64,000 bases of DNA, from positions 124,001-188,000 of the forward strand of contig SCVN01000023.1 in assembly GCA_004296885.1 (NCBI GenBank), written 5' to 3'. Position 1 is the stretch's first letter, and the number at the start of each line of letters is the position of its first letter. This stretch comes from Nitrospirota bacterium (GTDB lineage Bacteria; Nitrospirota; Nitrospiria; Nitrospirales; Nitrospiraceae). Under the pieces are notes generated by a model. The model made no database searches. It was given only the letters and a program-made list of their open reading frames with translations, and was not told the origin of the DNA. This document shows, piece by piece, positions 27,913 through 35,975 of this stretch. A program made the position numbers and the translations under genes.

Positions 27913-28929
27913 TCAGAGTTGCCCGAGCAGGTATATCTCACCGGTCGGTTGGGGACGGCCCCCTTCCGGCTCCAGGCTCACGGCAAACTTTGTGATAGTG
28001 GTCGGATCGGGCATGCTGCGGATGATAAAGCGGCTCTTATGGCCTGTGTCGGTGGAAAAGATGCCGGCGCTCACCGGTTTGTCCACGATCGCCCAGAGTT
28101 GATAGGTCTTTCCGGCCGGCAGGGCCGGCAGGTTAAAGGCATAGAGGAAGGCCTTCTTGGTATCCGGATCGTAGAGCAAGAGGGCGCCGGCGGATTTGGC
28201 CATCGCCGACCCGGCCAAGGATACGGCCTTCACGTTCGGTGACCGCAGAAAGGCCAGCATTTCATCCCTCTGTGCCAGCGCTTTGCGCAAGCCGGCCGTT
28301 TCTTGCTCGCGGCTTGCTACCTGGGCCCGCAGGTGCGTCACTTCGGCTTCCTGGCGGACCAAGAGGTCCTTCAATTCGCCGAGATTGCCGGCCCCACGAT
28401 TGAACTCCTCCTGCATGTCCGTCAGCAGCCGTTCCTGTTCCATGAGCTGGCCTTGCAACATCTCTATCCGTCCGGATTCCATATGCAGGGCCGTTTCGAT
28501 CCGTTGCCGTTCTTCGACGGCCGTCGCGGCCTGGTGCTGAACCGACAGAGCGTAGAAGGCCGTCCCCGCCAGGAGAACGAGGAGCAGGGCCGCAACGGCC
28601 GGGTGCGTGCGCCAGGTCGGCGGGGGCGGGAGCAGGTGCTTGACCCAGCCGCCCGGTTCAAGCGTCGGCTTGGACTGAGGAACGAGGGAGGGTTGTGGGG
28701 AAGATTCCTGGGCCAACGATCTCATGAGGCTTGCTTTGAGCCGCGCCGGCGCCGATTGGAGGGGCAACGAGTAGGGCAGCAGCCCCGCCACCTTGCGCGC
28801 CTCTTTGAGTGCTGCATGGCAGACCTGGCAGCCGGTCAACAGGTGCGCCTCGATGGCCTGCCGCTCCGGCCGCTCCAAGGCTCCGGCCGCGTAGGAGGCA
28901 ATGTGTTCTTCAAAGACTTCGTGCGACAC
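27913..28929 (-). CDS. Transmembrane zinc-finger anti-sigma factor (RskA-like)
   Basis: This 338-residue protein has the anti-sigma zinc finger H29-x3-CxxxxC arrangement (H29, C34, C37 in AHLLTGCQVCHAA), a single membrane helix at about 111-129, a long coiled coil (about 135-230, rich in E/Q/R/L) and a C-terminal RskA-type domain (YQLWAIVDKPVSAGIFSTD and TKFAVSLEPEGG). It should hold the ECF sigma factor encoded 40 nt upstream inactive at the inner membrane, with the periplasmic domain sensing a signal. The extended coiled coil is longer than in most RskA proteins. Confidence 0.9.
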   Translation of the reverse strand: MSHEVFEEHIASYAAGALERPERQAIEAHLLTGCQVCHAALKEARKVAGLLPYSLPLQSAPARLKASLMRSLAQESSPQPSLVPQSKPTLEPGGWVKHLLPPPPTWRTHPAVAALLLVLLAGTAFYALSVQHQAATAVEERQRIETALHMESGRIEMLQGQLMEQERLLTDMQEEFNRGAGNLGELKDLLVRQEAEVTHLRAQVASREQETAGLRKALAQRDEMLAFLRSPNVKAVSLAGSAMAKSAGALLLYDPDTKKAFLYAFNLPALPAGKTYQLWAIVDKPVSAGIFSTDTGHKSRFIIRSMPDPTTITKFAVSLEPEGGRPQPTGEIYLLGQL

Positions 28930-28969
28930 GATGGCGATTCCTACTCACATGCGATGACGTTGTCACGGC

Positions 28970-29554
28970 TCAGTCGATCCATGGCTGTAACGATATCTTC
29001 AGCTTGGTCATGCCGAGTTTGATCCTGGTCTTGATCGTTCCCACCGGCTGGCGCAACCGTTCCGCGATTTCCGTGTGGGAGAGCCCTTCGAAATAGGCCA
29101 GCTCCAGGGCTTGCTGCTGCCCCTCGGGCAGCTCCGCCAAGGCTTTTCGAACCGACGTGCGCAGTTCCGTCTGTTGTCGGTCTTCCAGTGGGCTTGGATC
29201 GTGATTCGACAATTGCGCGGCCAGTTGTTCGTCGATCGGGTCGGTCGTGCCATAGCCCTTGCTTGCACGCGACCGGAGCCGATCGATCGCCCGGCTGCGG
29301 GCCAATGTGACCAGCCAAGCCATCGGCGAGCCGCGGCCGACATCGTACCGGGCCACCTTGCGCCAGACCTCCAGATAGATCTCTTGCAACAGCTCGGTGG
29401 CTTCATCCCGGTCTCCGAGAATCCTGACGGCGAGCGTATACAGTAGCGCGCTGGACTGGTCGTAGAGCTCTTCGAATGCTTGTTGGCTCCCCTTGGCCAC
29501 TTGCGCCAAGAGGTCGGGGGATAGGGCGGACGCTGGTCTGGCCGAGGAATCCAT
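28970..29554 (-). CDS. ECF-family RNA polymerase sigma factor (SigK-like)
   Basis: This is a 194-residue group IV sigma factor. Region 2 contains FEELYDQSSALLYTLAVRILGDRDEATELLQEIYLEVWRKV and SPMAWLVTLARSRAIDRLRSR. Region 4 contains LAELPEGQQQALELAYFEGLSHTEIAERLRQPVGTIKTRI, the -35-binding helix-turn-helix. Pairing with the adjacent membrane anti-sigma factor is typical of ECF modules that respond to envelope or redox stress. It lies 95 nt downstream of the lasso-cluster nucleotidyltransferase on the same strand, so a link to that cluster is possible but unproven. Confidence 0.93.
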   Translation of the reverse strand: MDSSARPASALSPDLLAQVAKGSQQAFEELYDQSSALLYTLAVRILGDRDEATELLQEIYLEVWRKVARYDVGRGSPMAWLVTLARSRAIDRLRSRASKGYGTTDPIDEQLAAQLSNHDPSPLEDRQQTELRTSVRKALAELPEGQQQALELAYFEGLSHTEIAERLRQPVGTIKTRIKLGMTKLKISLQPWID

Positions 29555-29649
29555 GCTCGTTGGGGAGTCGAATCAGCCCTCGAAACCGTGGCGCGCATCT
29601 TAACATTCTACGGACGAGGGGCGCAAAAAGATGACTCGAGAAGCGCAGC

Positions 29650-30843
29650 TTAGCGAAGTGAACTTTGACGGGATGAGGGCCGCAACGCCAGCTCGGCGAG
29701 CCCTTTGCCGCCTTCCCAAAGAAGGTGCAGGAGGCGGGCGGCATAGTGGTAGCCGAGCCAGGGTCGGCCGGTCAGTCCATAGTGGGCCCGCATGAACTCC
29801 GAGGAGGGAAAGAGAATCCCGCAGGCATAGCGCCACTTGGCCGGGAATCCCTTCAGAACCAGCAGTTGTGCCAGACTCTCGCGTCCATCCACGCAGGAAT
29901 CACCTCGCAAGAGAGGCGCGAGTCGCCGGCGCAGGAAGTTTCTCGACGTTTGCTCCGGCTGAACCGCCAGTTGAGCCAGCACCGGTTCGGGAACGGGCGA
30001 GCGGAAGAGCGCGCGGACCTGACCGAGCGTCTCAGCCAGCAACTCGCCCTGGCCTGTCTGCTTGGCCATGCGCAGGACCTGAGCCCAGTCGATCGCGGCC
30101 GGCTCCTGGCGGATGAGGAGGGCCAACTCGCGCCACCAGAGCAGCGGGGCTTGCTCCCTCTTGTGCAGCAGATGAAAGCAGAGGTGCAGCAGGAGGTCGG
30201 TTCGGTTCAGTAGCAGCGTGTTCACGCCAGCGACGTGGCCCGGCACCGCCCGCTGCCAGACCGAATCCATGTCGATCCGGTCGGCGACAGGCGGGTAGGC
30301 GATCGTCCAGTGGGGCTCCACGTAGATCCATCCGTGGCGTTTTTTGACAAACTCGAGCGTGTAGGAAAAAGTCCGGGCAAATCCCGGACGCCGGTCGATT
30401 TCCCGATAGCCGGCGTCCGTAAGGAGTCCTGCAATCTCCGGCAAGCGGTCCCGCGGCACGAGCAGGTCCAGGTCTCCCATGGCCCTGGCGGTCACGTCTC
30501 CGTAGAGTTGCTCCGCCAGCGCCGGGCCGCGGATCGGGATGCAAGGGAGCCGGTGATCCTGGAATCGGCGGAGGAGCGAAGAGAGTTCCTCCGCCAGGAC
30601 GAGGTTCTGCGCCGCGATCTTGACCAAGATCGGTCTGATCAATTCGACCGCCGCGGCAAAGGTTCTGCGCCGCTCCGGCAAGGCATGCAGCCAGCCTGAG
30701 AGGAGTTGCGTGAGACCCTCCGCTTCCGCGTCTTCGATCAGGGATTCCCACTGCGCCAGATCCTCGGGCGGGGGCGGGACGGCTGGGCCTGCCGCATCGG
30801 TCAGCAAGCTCATCAAAAAGGAATTGAGAGCCGGGGCGATCAT
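29650..30843 (-). CDS. Nucleotidyltransferase-family protein of the lasso cluster
   Basis: This 397-residue protein resembles the nucleotidyltransferase family that accompanies HPr-kinase-like genes in lasso-peptide clusters. The catalytic loop is CIPIRGPALAEQLYGDVTARAMGDLDLLVPR, with D124 and D126 as the metal-binding pair (GDLDLLV). The remainder is helical. In paeninodin-type clusters, kinase and nucleotidyltransferase act on the lasso peptide C-terminus. Here the substrate is an inference. Its start overlaps the kinase gene stop by 4 nt (ATGA), so both are made together. It ends the core cluster. Confidence 0.83.
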   Translation of the reverse strand: MIAPALNSFLMSLLTDAAGPAVPPPPEDLAQWESLIEDAEAEGLTQLLSGWLHALPERRRTFAAAVELIRPILVKIAAQNLVLAEELSSLLRRFQDHRLPCIPIRGPALAEQLYGDVTARAMGDLDLLVPRDRLPEIAGLLTDAGYREIDRRPGFARTFSYTLEFVKKRHGWIYVEPHWTIAYPPVADRIDMDSVWQRAVPGHVAGVNTLLLNRTDLLLHLCFHLLHKREQAPLLWWRELALLIRQEPAAIDWAQVLRMAKQTGQGELLAETLGQVRALFRSPVPEPVLAQLAVQPEQTSRNFLRRRLAPLLRGDSCVDGRESLAQLLVLKGFPAKWRYACGILFPSSEFMRAHYGLTGRPWLGYHYAARLLHLLWEGGKGLAELALRPSSRQSSLR

Positions 30844-31838
30844 GGAGATCCGAGGTCGGCCAGGATGCTGTCGCGGACGGAGGCAAGGGCCTCAAAGCGG
30901 CTGGGGACGTGGAGCCTCCGCACAAGAACCAGGGAAGCCACCTGATCCAGCCACCGGAATTGCCGGAGCATGACGCCCCGATCTTCGGAGTCGAGCGTAA
31001 ACGTGGAACGCAGCAGCTCCAGAAATGCCTCCTGTTGGCTGACCGGCTCGATGCGCTCCCGGGCTGCCGCCCCCTCGTCGCCGCAGTCCTCGCGAGACAG
31101 GCAATAGATTCTCGCCAGTGGGTATTGCCCGGCAGGGAAGCCGGGGCCAGACGGTTCCAGGACCGGACGCCGCTTGGAGGTATATTGGGCAACAGGCAAT
31201 GTCGTGCAATCGGCGGCACACAAGGCTTCGAGGGCGTCGTCCAAGAGCCGCAAACCGGGATAGGCAGGGCGAGCCACCACTCGGTCCGGTTGTGGTTCCA
31301 GAATCAGGCAATCGTCGCTGATGAGGGGAATGCCGGCGAACTGGAAGCTGGCCGCCAGTGTGGACTTGCCTGTGCCGGCCGGTCCGGTAAAGGCGCAGAC
31401 GCCGGCTTGCGTCAAGACTGCCGTGGCATGGATCGCCTGCTGACCATGCAAGGTGAGCACCGGCGGCAGGACCTGGTCCAGGAGAAAGTGGCGCAGCGTG
31501 TCTTCGCTCGTGCCCTCGCTCGCCTGGATGGCGACGGTCCGGCCATCGGCCGCCACATAAAAATCTGCATAGTCCGGAAACCGGAGCAGATAGCCGTCCT
31601 CGGTCCTGGCATGTTGCATCCACACGCCGCCGGAGGCGCTGCGCCTGGTCAGGAACGGAGTGATGGGAGAGGGGTGAGGGCCATGTCTGGAACCCACGGT
31701 GACCAGGATATCCGGCCGGGTATGGTGAACAGTCCGGGGGGAAGTGAACAACTCGGGCAGGGGCAGGTCGCTGCCGAGGGTCAGCCCATAGGCGTAATAG
31801 AACAACGGGGGGGCGCAGGATTCTGCGCGAACGATCAT
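30840..31838 (-). CDS. HPr-kinase-like protein of the lasso cluster
   Basis: This 332-residue protein matches the HprK C-terminal kinase fold: H137 in AIHATAV, Walker A GPAGTGKST (residues 152-160) and the acidic ISDDCLIL (D175/D176). The N-terminal 130 residues replace the HprK sensing domain. Homologues in paeninodin-like clusters phosphorylate the C-terminal Ser of the lasso peptide or its precursor. The precursor here ends in Leu, so either the substrate residue differs or the target is another molecule. It overlaps both neighbours by 4 nt (methyltransferase upstream, nucleotidyltransferase downstream), forming a coupled triad. Confidence 0.85.
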   Translation of the reverse strand: MIVRAESCAPPLFYYAYGLTLGSDLPLPELFTSPRTVHHTRPDILVTVGSRHGPHPSPITPFLTRRSASGGVWMQHARTEDGYLLRFPDYADFYVAADGRTVAIQASEGTSEDTLRHFLLDQVLPPVLTLHGQQAIHATAVLTQAGVCAFTGPAGTGKSTLAASFQFAGIPLISDDCLILEPQPDRVVARPAYPGLRLLDDALEALCAADCTTLPVAQYTSKRRPVLEPSGPGFPAGQYPLARIYCLSREDCGDEGAAARERIEPVSQQEAFLELLRSTFTLDSEDRGVMLRQFRWLDQVASLVLVRRLHVPSRFEALASVRDSILADLGSP

Positions 31839-32995
31839 TGGGTATACCCGGTGACGACTTCGGCCACAAACACGGCCGCCTCGGCAGGGGAGCGGAACAA
31901 GTCAGGATGGCGGCGGTAGATTTCCTGTTCGATGTCCCCCAGCCGGCGCTGTCCGTCGCAGAGTTCCAGAATCGAGCGGCGGGCCAGGCCCCTAGGAGTG
32001 AGCCTCGGCACAAACCCAGGCCTGGTTTTCTCCATGGACTCTTTGGAGAGGAGCATTCCCTGGAACGTGGAATGGGAAAAGCGGGCTTTCGGCGCACGGT
32101 CGGTTTGTCTCGTCTCCGCTTCCGTTCCCCGGACTTCCACCGTCCAGGACACCATCGAATCCTGGGGACGGATCTGCATGGCAACCTTGACCCGGTCTCC
32201 TTTGGCCAACTGCACCGGTCGGTCGATCGGCAAGAACACGTTCCGGCGGTGAATCGCATCGGCAACCAGCGGAGAGTTGGTCATGGTGATCCGAGGCGAG
32301 AGTTGGGCGGAGAACCAGCCGCCGATGCCATGCAGCGGCCCGTCACGGTCGGCGACAAGCCAGGTTTCCAGGCCCGAAAGAGAGGCCGGCGATTTGGCCG
32401 TGTCCAGGGAGGTCAGCAGCGCCGGTCGGCTAAGAATCTGCTCCGGCGTAAACTTGAAGGGATAGCCGGTGTTGGCGGCAATGGCATGGGCCGGTGTGAA
32501 ATTGAAGCCGGCGGGAGCATGATTCCAAAAGTCCGCCTGCTCCCAGAGGGGCCGGTGCGACACGAGCGACACGAACAGATCGATACGCGAGGGAATGAGG
32601 ACTCCGCCCGGCTTGAGGAACCGCTCGTGCGCGTCGCTGAAGTATTCGAATATGCCCGCCTCGAATCCGAACTGCCCGATCTGGTCGGCCACCACGACAT
32701 CGGCCCGTTCCGGCAACCGGACATGGGTCGAAAAGTCCTTGATGAAACGGACCCGGTCCTGAAAGCCGTTGGCGCGGCAGATTTCCTCCGTCAACCCGAT
32801 CAACTCGGTGGACTCAATGGCATAGACCCGTGCGGCGCCGGCGCGGCAGGCGAGCAACCCCATGATGCCAGACCCGGCGCCCAGGTCCACGACGACCGAC
32901 CCTGGCTTGACGACCTCGTCGATCGCCCGCCGGAACGCCTCCACCCGGTTGTGATCCGAGAGGTACTCGCGATGTTCATCCACAATGAGCGACAT
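31835..32995 (-). CDS. PRMT-like SAM methyltransferase with C-terminal PqqD-like (RRE) domain
   Basis: Residues about 1-300 form a class I methyltransferase with the SAM site VVDLGAGSGIMGLLAC (35-50) and the acidic E61 after strand 2. The layout resembles protein-arginine methyltransferases, but the double-Glu loop reads ADQIGQFGFEAG, so the first Glu is Asp. Residues about 330-386 (ARRSILELCDGQRRLGDIEQE and FRSPAEAAVFVAEVV) match the PqqD/RRE fold that binds RiPP leader peptides. A methyltransferase that brings its own leader-binding domain is consistent with modification of the precursor encoded 62 nt upstream. Arg11 of the predicted core is a conceivable target. It overlaps the kinase gene by 4 nt. 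Confidence 0.82.
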   Translation of the reverse strand: MSLIVDEHREYLSDHNRVEAFRRAIDEVVKPGSVVVDLGAGSGIMGLLACRAGAARVYAIESTELIGLTEEICRANGFQDRVRFIKDFSTHVRLPERADVVVADQIGQFGFEAGIFEYFSDAHERFLKPGGVLIPSRIDLFVSLVSHRPLWEQADFWNHAPAGFNFTPAHAIAANTGYPFKFTPEQILSRPALLTSLDTAKSPASLSGLETWLVADRDGPLHGIGGWFSAQLSPRITMTNSPLVADAIHRRNVFLPIDRPVQLAKGDRVKVAMQIRPQDSMVSWTVEVRGTEAETRQTDRAPKARFSHSTFQGMLLSKESMEKTRPGFVPRLTPRGLARRSILELCDGQRRLGDIEQEIYRRHPDLFRSPAEAAVFVAEVVTGYTQ

Positions 32996-33057
32996 GCCGC
33001 ACCCTGGCGAGGAATGTTGGCGGTGAAATCAACGTCCTGCCACGACTACTGGGCTGG

Positions 33058-33213
33058 TTACAGACAGGCCATCATCATCCTGGCCCCATCCCCGGTCTTC
33101 TGGCTGCCGGACTGGGTGAGCTTTTCAATGGGGCCATAGGTGGTCAAGCAGGGAGCCGCGTAGGGCTTTTTGGCTGGGGCGGCTTGCGCCTCGGTCTTCT
33201 CGTTCATGCTCAT
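33058..33213 (-). CDS. Lasso-peptide precursor (A peptide), 51 residues
   Basis: ATG at 33213 follows a strong AAGGAG by 7 nt, just 25 nt after the lasso cyclase stop. The 51-residue product has leader residues matching the lasso rule YxxPxLx3Gx5Tx without a gap: Y18, P21, L23, G27 and T33 (in KKPYAAPCLTTYGPIEKLTQ). Cleavage after Gln34 leaves the core SGSQKTGDGARMMMACL (17 residues). An isopeptide between the Ser1 amine and Asp8 would form an eight-residue ring, with a tail GARMMMACL whose Met residues could act as plugs. If cleavage is one residue later, Gly1-Asp7 would give a seven-residue ring. Cys16 is the only core Cys. It is too short for most gene callers. Confidence 0.85.
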   Translation of the reverse strand: MSMNEKTEAQAAPAKKPYAAPCLTTYGPIEKLTQSGSQKTGDGARMMMACL

Positions 33214-33238
33214 GCAGCTTCTCCTTACATTGGGGGCG

Positions 33239-35122
33239 TTAGGCAGCTGACGCGAATGTCATACTATACCAGCGTTCCGCGGCAAGAATCATCCAGGCCG
33301 GTCCGAGGGCCTCGATGTCTCCCTGAGCACAGCGACGATAGAGCTGTTCCGTCTCACCTGCGTGCACGAACCCGTCACGCGTCAGGCAGAGCGACTTGGG
33401 GGTCTGTTCGGCCCGTTCTTGGGCAAGGCTGTCACGATACAAATACGAAAAATCGGCTTTGCTCTGTCTCTGTCTGATCGAGTCAGGCAGGAGGCCCTTC
33501 ATGGCCTGGCGCAAGACGAATTTCGTCTGTCCGTTTCGCCACCGTTGTTCCTCCGGGATCGCGAAGGCGAACTCGATCAGCCGGCGGTCGCAAAACGGAT
33601 ACCGCCCTTCCATACCCTGATGCGCTTCGAACCGGTTGCAGAATTCGTTTTCGAGAGTTCCCCATCCGCTGACCATCTGGCCGTAGATTTCTTGTTGGGC
33701 GATCGTGGGGAAAGAGGGCACGGACATCCGCCGGAGCAGCCGATCCTGCAGGCCGATGGTCCGTGCAAATTTAGGTGCGATCCAGCGGGGCACATCCCAC
33801 AGAGTACGACGTTTGATCTGTGATTTGACGGAGGAGGGAATCAACGGAAACAGGCACCAGCGGAGCACGTCTAGGCCGCCCGTCCCCCCGCCGCCCCATT
33901 GGTTGGAGAGGGCGAGGTCTTGGCGGATCTGGCGCAGGAGCCGGCGCACCTTGAAGCTGCGTAGCAAGTCCGCGCAATGGCCCGAGTCGCCGGTCAGCCA
34001 TTCGTCTCCCCCAAAACCCCATAAGGCAACCCGACTGCCCCGTTGCCTCGCCATCTCATAGAGCATCTGCCAGGGCGAGGTATTGGGGGAGTCGGGAAAG
34101 TCCTGAAACTGCCTGATTTGATCGGCGAGCGGGACCGGCGACCAGCGGTCCAGGCTGGCGGTATGGGCCATCGTCCCCCACATGGCGAGGGCCTCGTCGA
34201 GATAGGCGCGCTCGTCGGCCGCCGGGTGGGAGGACACAATGGAGTAGAGGTCCAGTTGGCCGGACCCTGCGGTTCCCTCGCGAGCCAGTGGCTGCGTCAC
34301 GCCGAAAATGGAGGAAGAGTCGACGCCGCCGCTCAGAAAGAGGCTGACTCGCTCCTGGCTCCGCAAGCGGCAGCGAACGGCTTCCGTAAAGATGGCCTGG
34401 AAGTGTTCGGCATAGTCCCCATCGGACCGATAGCGGATGGAGTGGCCCGGGTCGATCTGGAAGTGCCGGGCGATCGTGAGTCGGCCGGATTGCAGCGTAA
34501 GGGAATGGGATGGGGGCAAGCGCAGGAGGCCCTGGTAGAGCGTGTCCTCCAGGCTGGTGATCTCGTTACTGAGATACTCTCCCAGCATGCCGAGGTTGGG
34601 GGCGTGCCGCAGGGACGGCAGGTCCAGTAACGGCCGCAATTCGGAGGCGAAGGCGAACGTCTTGCCGTCGAAGGTGTAATAGAACGGCCTGATCCCCAGC
34701 GGATCGCGGGAGCAGAAGAGTGTCCGCTCACGTCCGTCCCAGATCGCAAAGGCAAAGTCTCCGATGAGGTGCAGCGGCGCTGCTTCTCCCCAACACTCGT
34801 ATGCGGCGAGCACCAGCTCGGCATCGGTGTCGTCGCGCAGGGTCAGGCCCTTGGCTTCCAACGCCGGCCGCAATTCCTCGCGGTTATCCACCCGGCCGTC
34901 GAGGGTGAGGGTCCACCGTCCGGTCCGGTCCGCGAGCGGCTGCCGTTCGCGGAGAGACTCTGGAGTGGTGCAAAGTCGGGCATGGCCGAACCCGATCGGG
35001 CCGTCGCTCCAGAGGCTGTGCCCATCAGGCCCTCGGTGGACCATCTGCGCGAGCATCCGCTCGAGCAGTGGCTTCTCGATCGGACGACCGTCACTCTGGC
35101 AGATGCCGGCGATGCCGCTCAC
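33239..35122 (-). CDS. Lasso-peptide cyclase (asparagine-synthetase homologue, C protein)
   Basis: The protein (627 residues) resembles AsnB: an N-terminal Ntn-hydrolase-like domain starting VSGIAGICQSDGRPIEKPL and a C-terminal ATP-pyrophosphatase domain with FLSGGVDSSS (264-269) and the YPFCDRRLIEFAFAIPEEQRWRNGQTKFVLRQAMKG block. The Cys2 nucleophile of glutaminase AsnB is Ser2, so glutamine hydrolysis should be lost, as expected for cyclases that adenylate the ring Asp/Glu side chain. The GTG at 35122 is chosen for the family-typical N-terminus and the AGGAG a few nt upstream. The precursor gene follows after 25 nt. Confidence 0.9.
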   Translation of the reverse strand: MSGIAGICQSDGRPIEKPLLERMLAQMVHRGPDGHSLWSDGPIGFGHARLCTTPESLRERQPLADRTGRWTLTLDGRVDNREELRPALEAKGLTLRDDTDAELVLAAYECWGEAAPLHLIGDFAFAIWDGRERTLFCSRDPLGIRPFYYTFDGKTFAFASELRPLLDLPSLRHAPNLGMLGEYLSNEITSLEDTLYQGLLRLPPSHSLTLQSGRLTIARHFQIDPGHSIRYRSDGDYAEHFQAIFTEAVRCRLRSQERVSLFLSGGVDSSSIFGVTQPLAREGTAGSGQLDLYSIVSSHPAADERAYLDEALAMWGTMAHTASLDRWSPVPLADQIRQFQDFPDSPNTSPWQMLYEMARQRGSRVALWGFGGDEWLTGDSGHCADLLRSFKVRRLLRQIRQDLALSNQWGGGGTGGLDVLRWCLFPLIPSSVKSQIKRRTLWDVPRWIAPKFARTIGLQDRLLRRMSVPSFPTIAQQEIYGQMVSGWGTLENEFCNRFEAHQGMEGRYPFCDRRLIEFAFAIPEEQRWRNGQTKFVLRQAMKGLLPDSIRQRQSKADFSYLYRDSLAQERAEQTPKSLCLTRDGFVHAGETEQLYRRCAQGDIEALGPAWMILAAERWYSMTFASAA

Positions 35123-35210
35123 GGTTCTCCTGTCGGGGACAGGCCCCCCGGTACGGTTATGTCTTGTCCTGCACGGTCTTGCCGGTCCACCGCGTGGGTC
35201 TCGTGATGTC

Positions 35211-35645
35211 TCACTGCTCGCGTGTGGAATAGAGCAGGGTATAGTGCTCGAAGCCCGCTTGCCCGAGCAGGACCCGGCCGTTCTGATCGAGCCAGGCATG
35301 GGCTTTGAAGCAGCCTCGTTCCCGCGCCACGCCAATCCGCACCTGTCCTTCTTGCCCGCGCCTCCGCAGCATGTACAGCAGCACCAGCGTTTGCCTGAGG
35401 CAGGGACCGCCGACGGGGCCGGCAAGGGCGGCTCGCTGGATCAACCAAGCCAGTCGCGGCGCATCTGTCTCGGCGCTCAAGGGCAGTCGGATTGCGCTGG
35501 ATGGAACCTGTCGCAGGAACTTCAGCACCGACTGGAAGGGGATCACGAGGAGGGCGATCTCGAGCGTCCACAGCAGGCCCCAGGCTTGCCCCAGGCAGAG
35601 CGTTTCTGCCCAGGTGAGCCGGCAGAGCTTACGCAGTCGTTCCAT
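35211..35645 (-). CDS. Lasso-peptide leader peptidase (B2, transglutaminase-like)
   Basis: This 144-residue protein fits the B2 family, a Cys protease of transglutaminase fold that removes the leader once B1 has delivered it. The catalytic residues are C82 in VGGPCLRQTLVLLYMLRR, H116 in CFKAHAWLD and D120. I chose the ATG at 35645, which gives the usual B2 length and removes an N-terminal segment that overlaps the PqqD gene by more than 100 nt. With this start the overlap is 17 nt, compatible with coupling. The cyclase gene begins 88 nt downstream. Confidence 0.88.
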   Translation of the reverse strand: MERLRKLCRLTWAETLCLGQAWGLLWTLEIALLVIPFQSVLKFLRQVPSSAIRLPLSAETDAPRLAWLIQRAALAGPVGGPCLRQTLVLLYMLRRRGQEGQVRIGVARERGCFKAHAWLDQNGRVLLGQAGFEHYTLLYSTREQ

Positions 35646-35940
35646 GTTGGAGTTCAAACAGCCCCTTCTCCAGCCCAAGGGCGACGAATTTGAGCAAGTC
35701 TTCGCGGCACTGCGCTTCGGCCACTTCATATTCTTCGACCATGCGGTCCAAGACCGACTGCAGAACCTGATGTTCTTGCAATAACTGCCAGATGCGCGTG
35801 CCGACTTGGTCCAGGCCGAAATACACTCCCGTCGTCAGGTTGAGGAGCACCAGTTCTCCCTGCAGATCGCGGAACACGACTCCCTCCGCAATACTCACGC
35901 GGGAGGCTGGTGACAGCTGTGGGTCTGTGACGTTGGACAT
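35629..35940 (-). CDS. PqqD-like RiPP recognition element (lasso B1)
   Basis: A 103-residue stand-alone RRE. Its three-strand, three-helix pattern is visible as VVFRDLQGELVLLNLTTGVYFGLDQVGTRIWQLLQEHQ followed by an acidic helix (VEEYEVAEAQCREDLLKFVALGL). The PqqD/B1 fold binds the leader peptide at the YxxP region and hands it to B2. It is the first gene of the lasso operon and is split from B2, as in most non-actinobacterial and actinobacterial split-B systems. A weak promoter precedes it by about 40 nt. Confidence 0.87.
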   Translation of the reverse strand: MSNVTDPQLSPASRVSIAEGVVFRDLQGELVLLNLTTGVYFGLDQVGTRIWQLLQEHQVLQSVLDRMVEEYEVAEAQCREDLLKFVALGLEKGLFELQHGTTA

Positions 35941-35975
35941 ACGGCTGAAAGGGGCGTTTGAGTTGTCGATAGCGT

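Noticed and set aside
29555-29649. Second lasso precursor between the nucleotidyltransferase and sigma genes
   Set aside because: No frame with a YxxP leader and Thr-x cleavage site is present in this gap or in 35941-36078.
35121-35425. N-terminal extension of the lasso cyclase to 728 residues
   Set aside because: The extra 101 residues are Cys/Arg-rich antisense-like composition and overlap B2. The family-typical N-terminus and RBS place the start at 35122.
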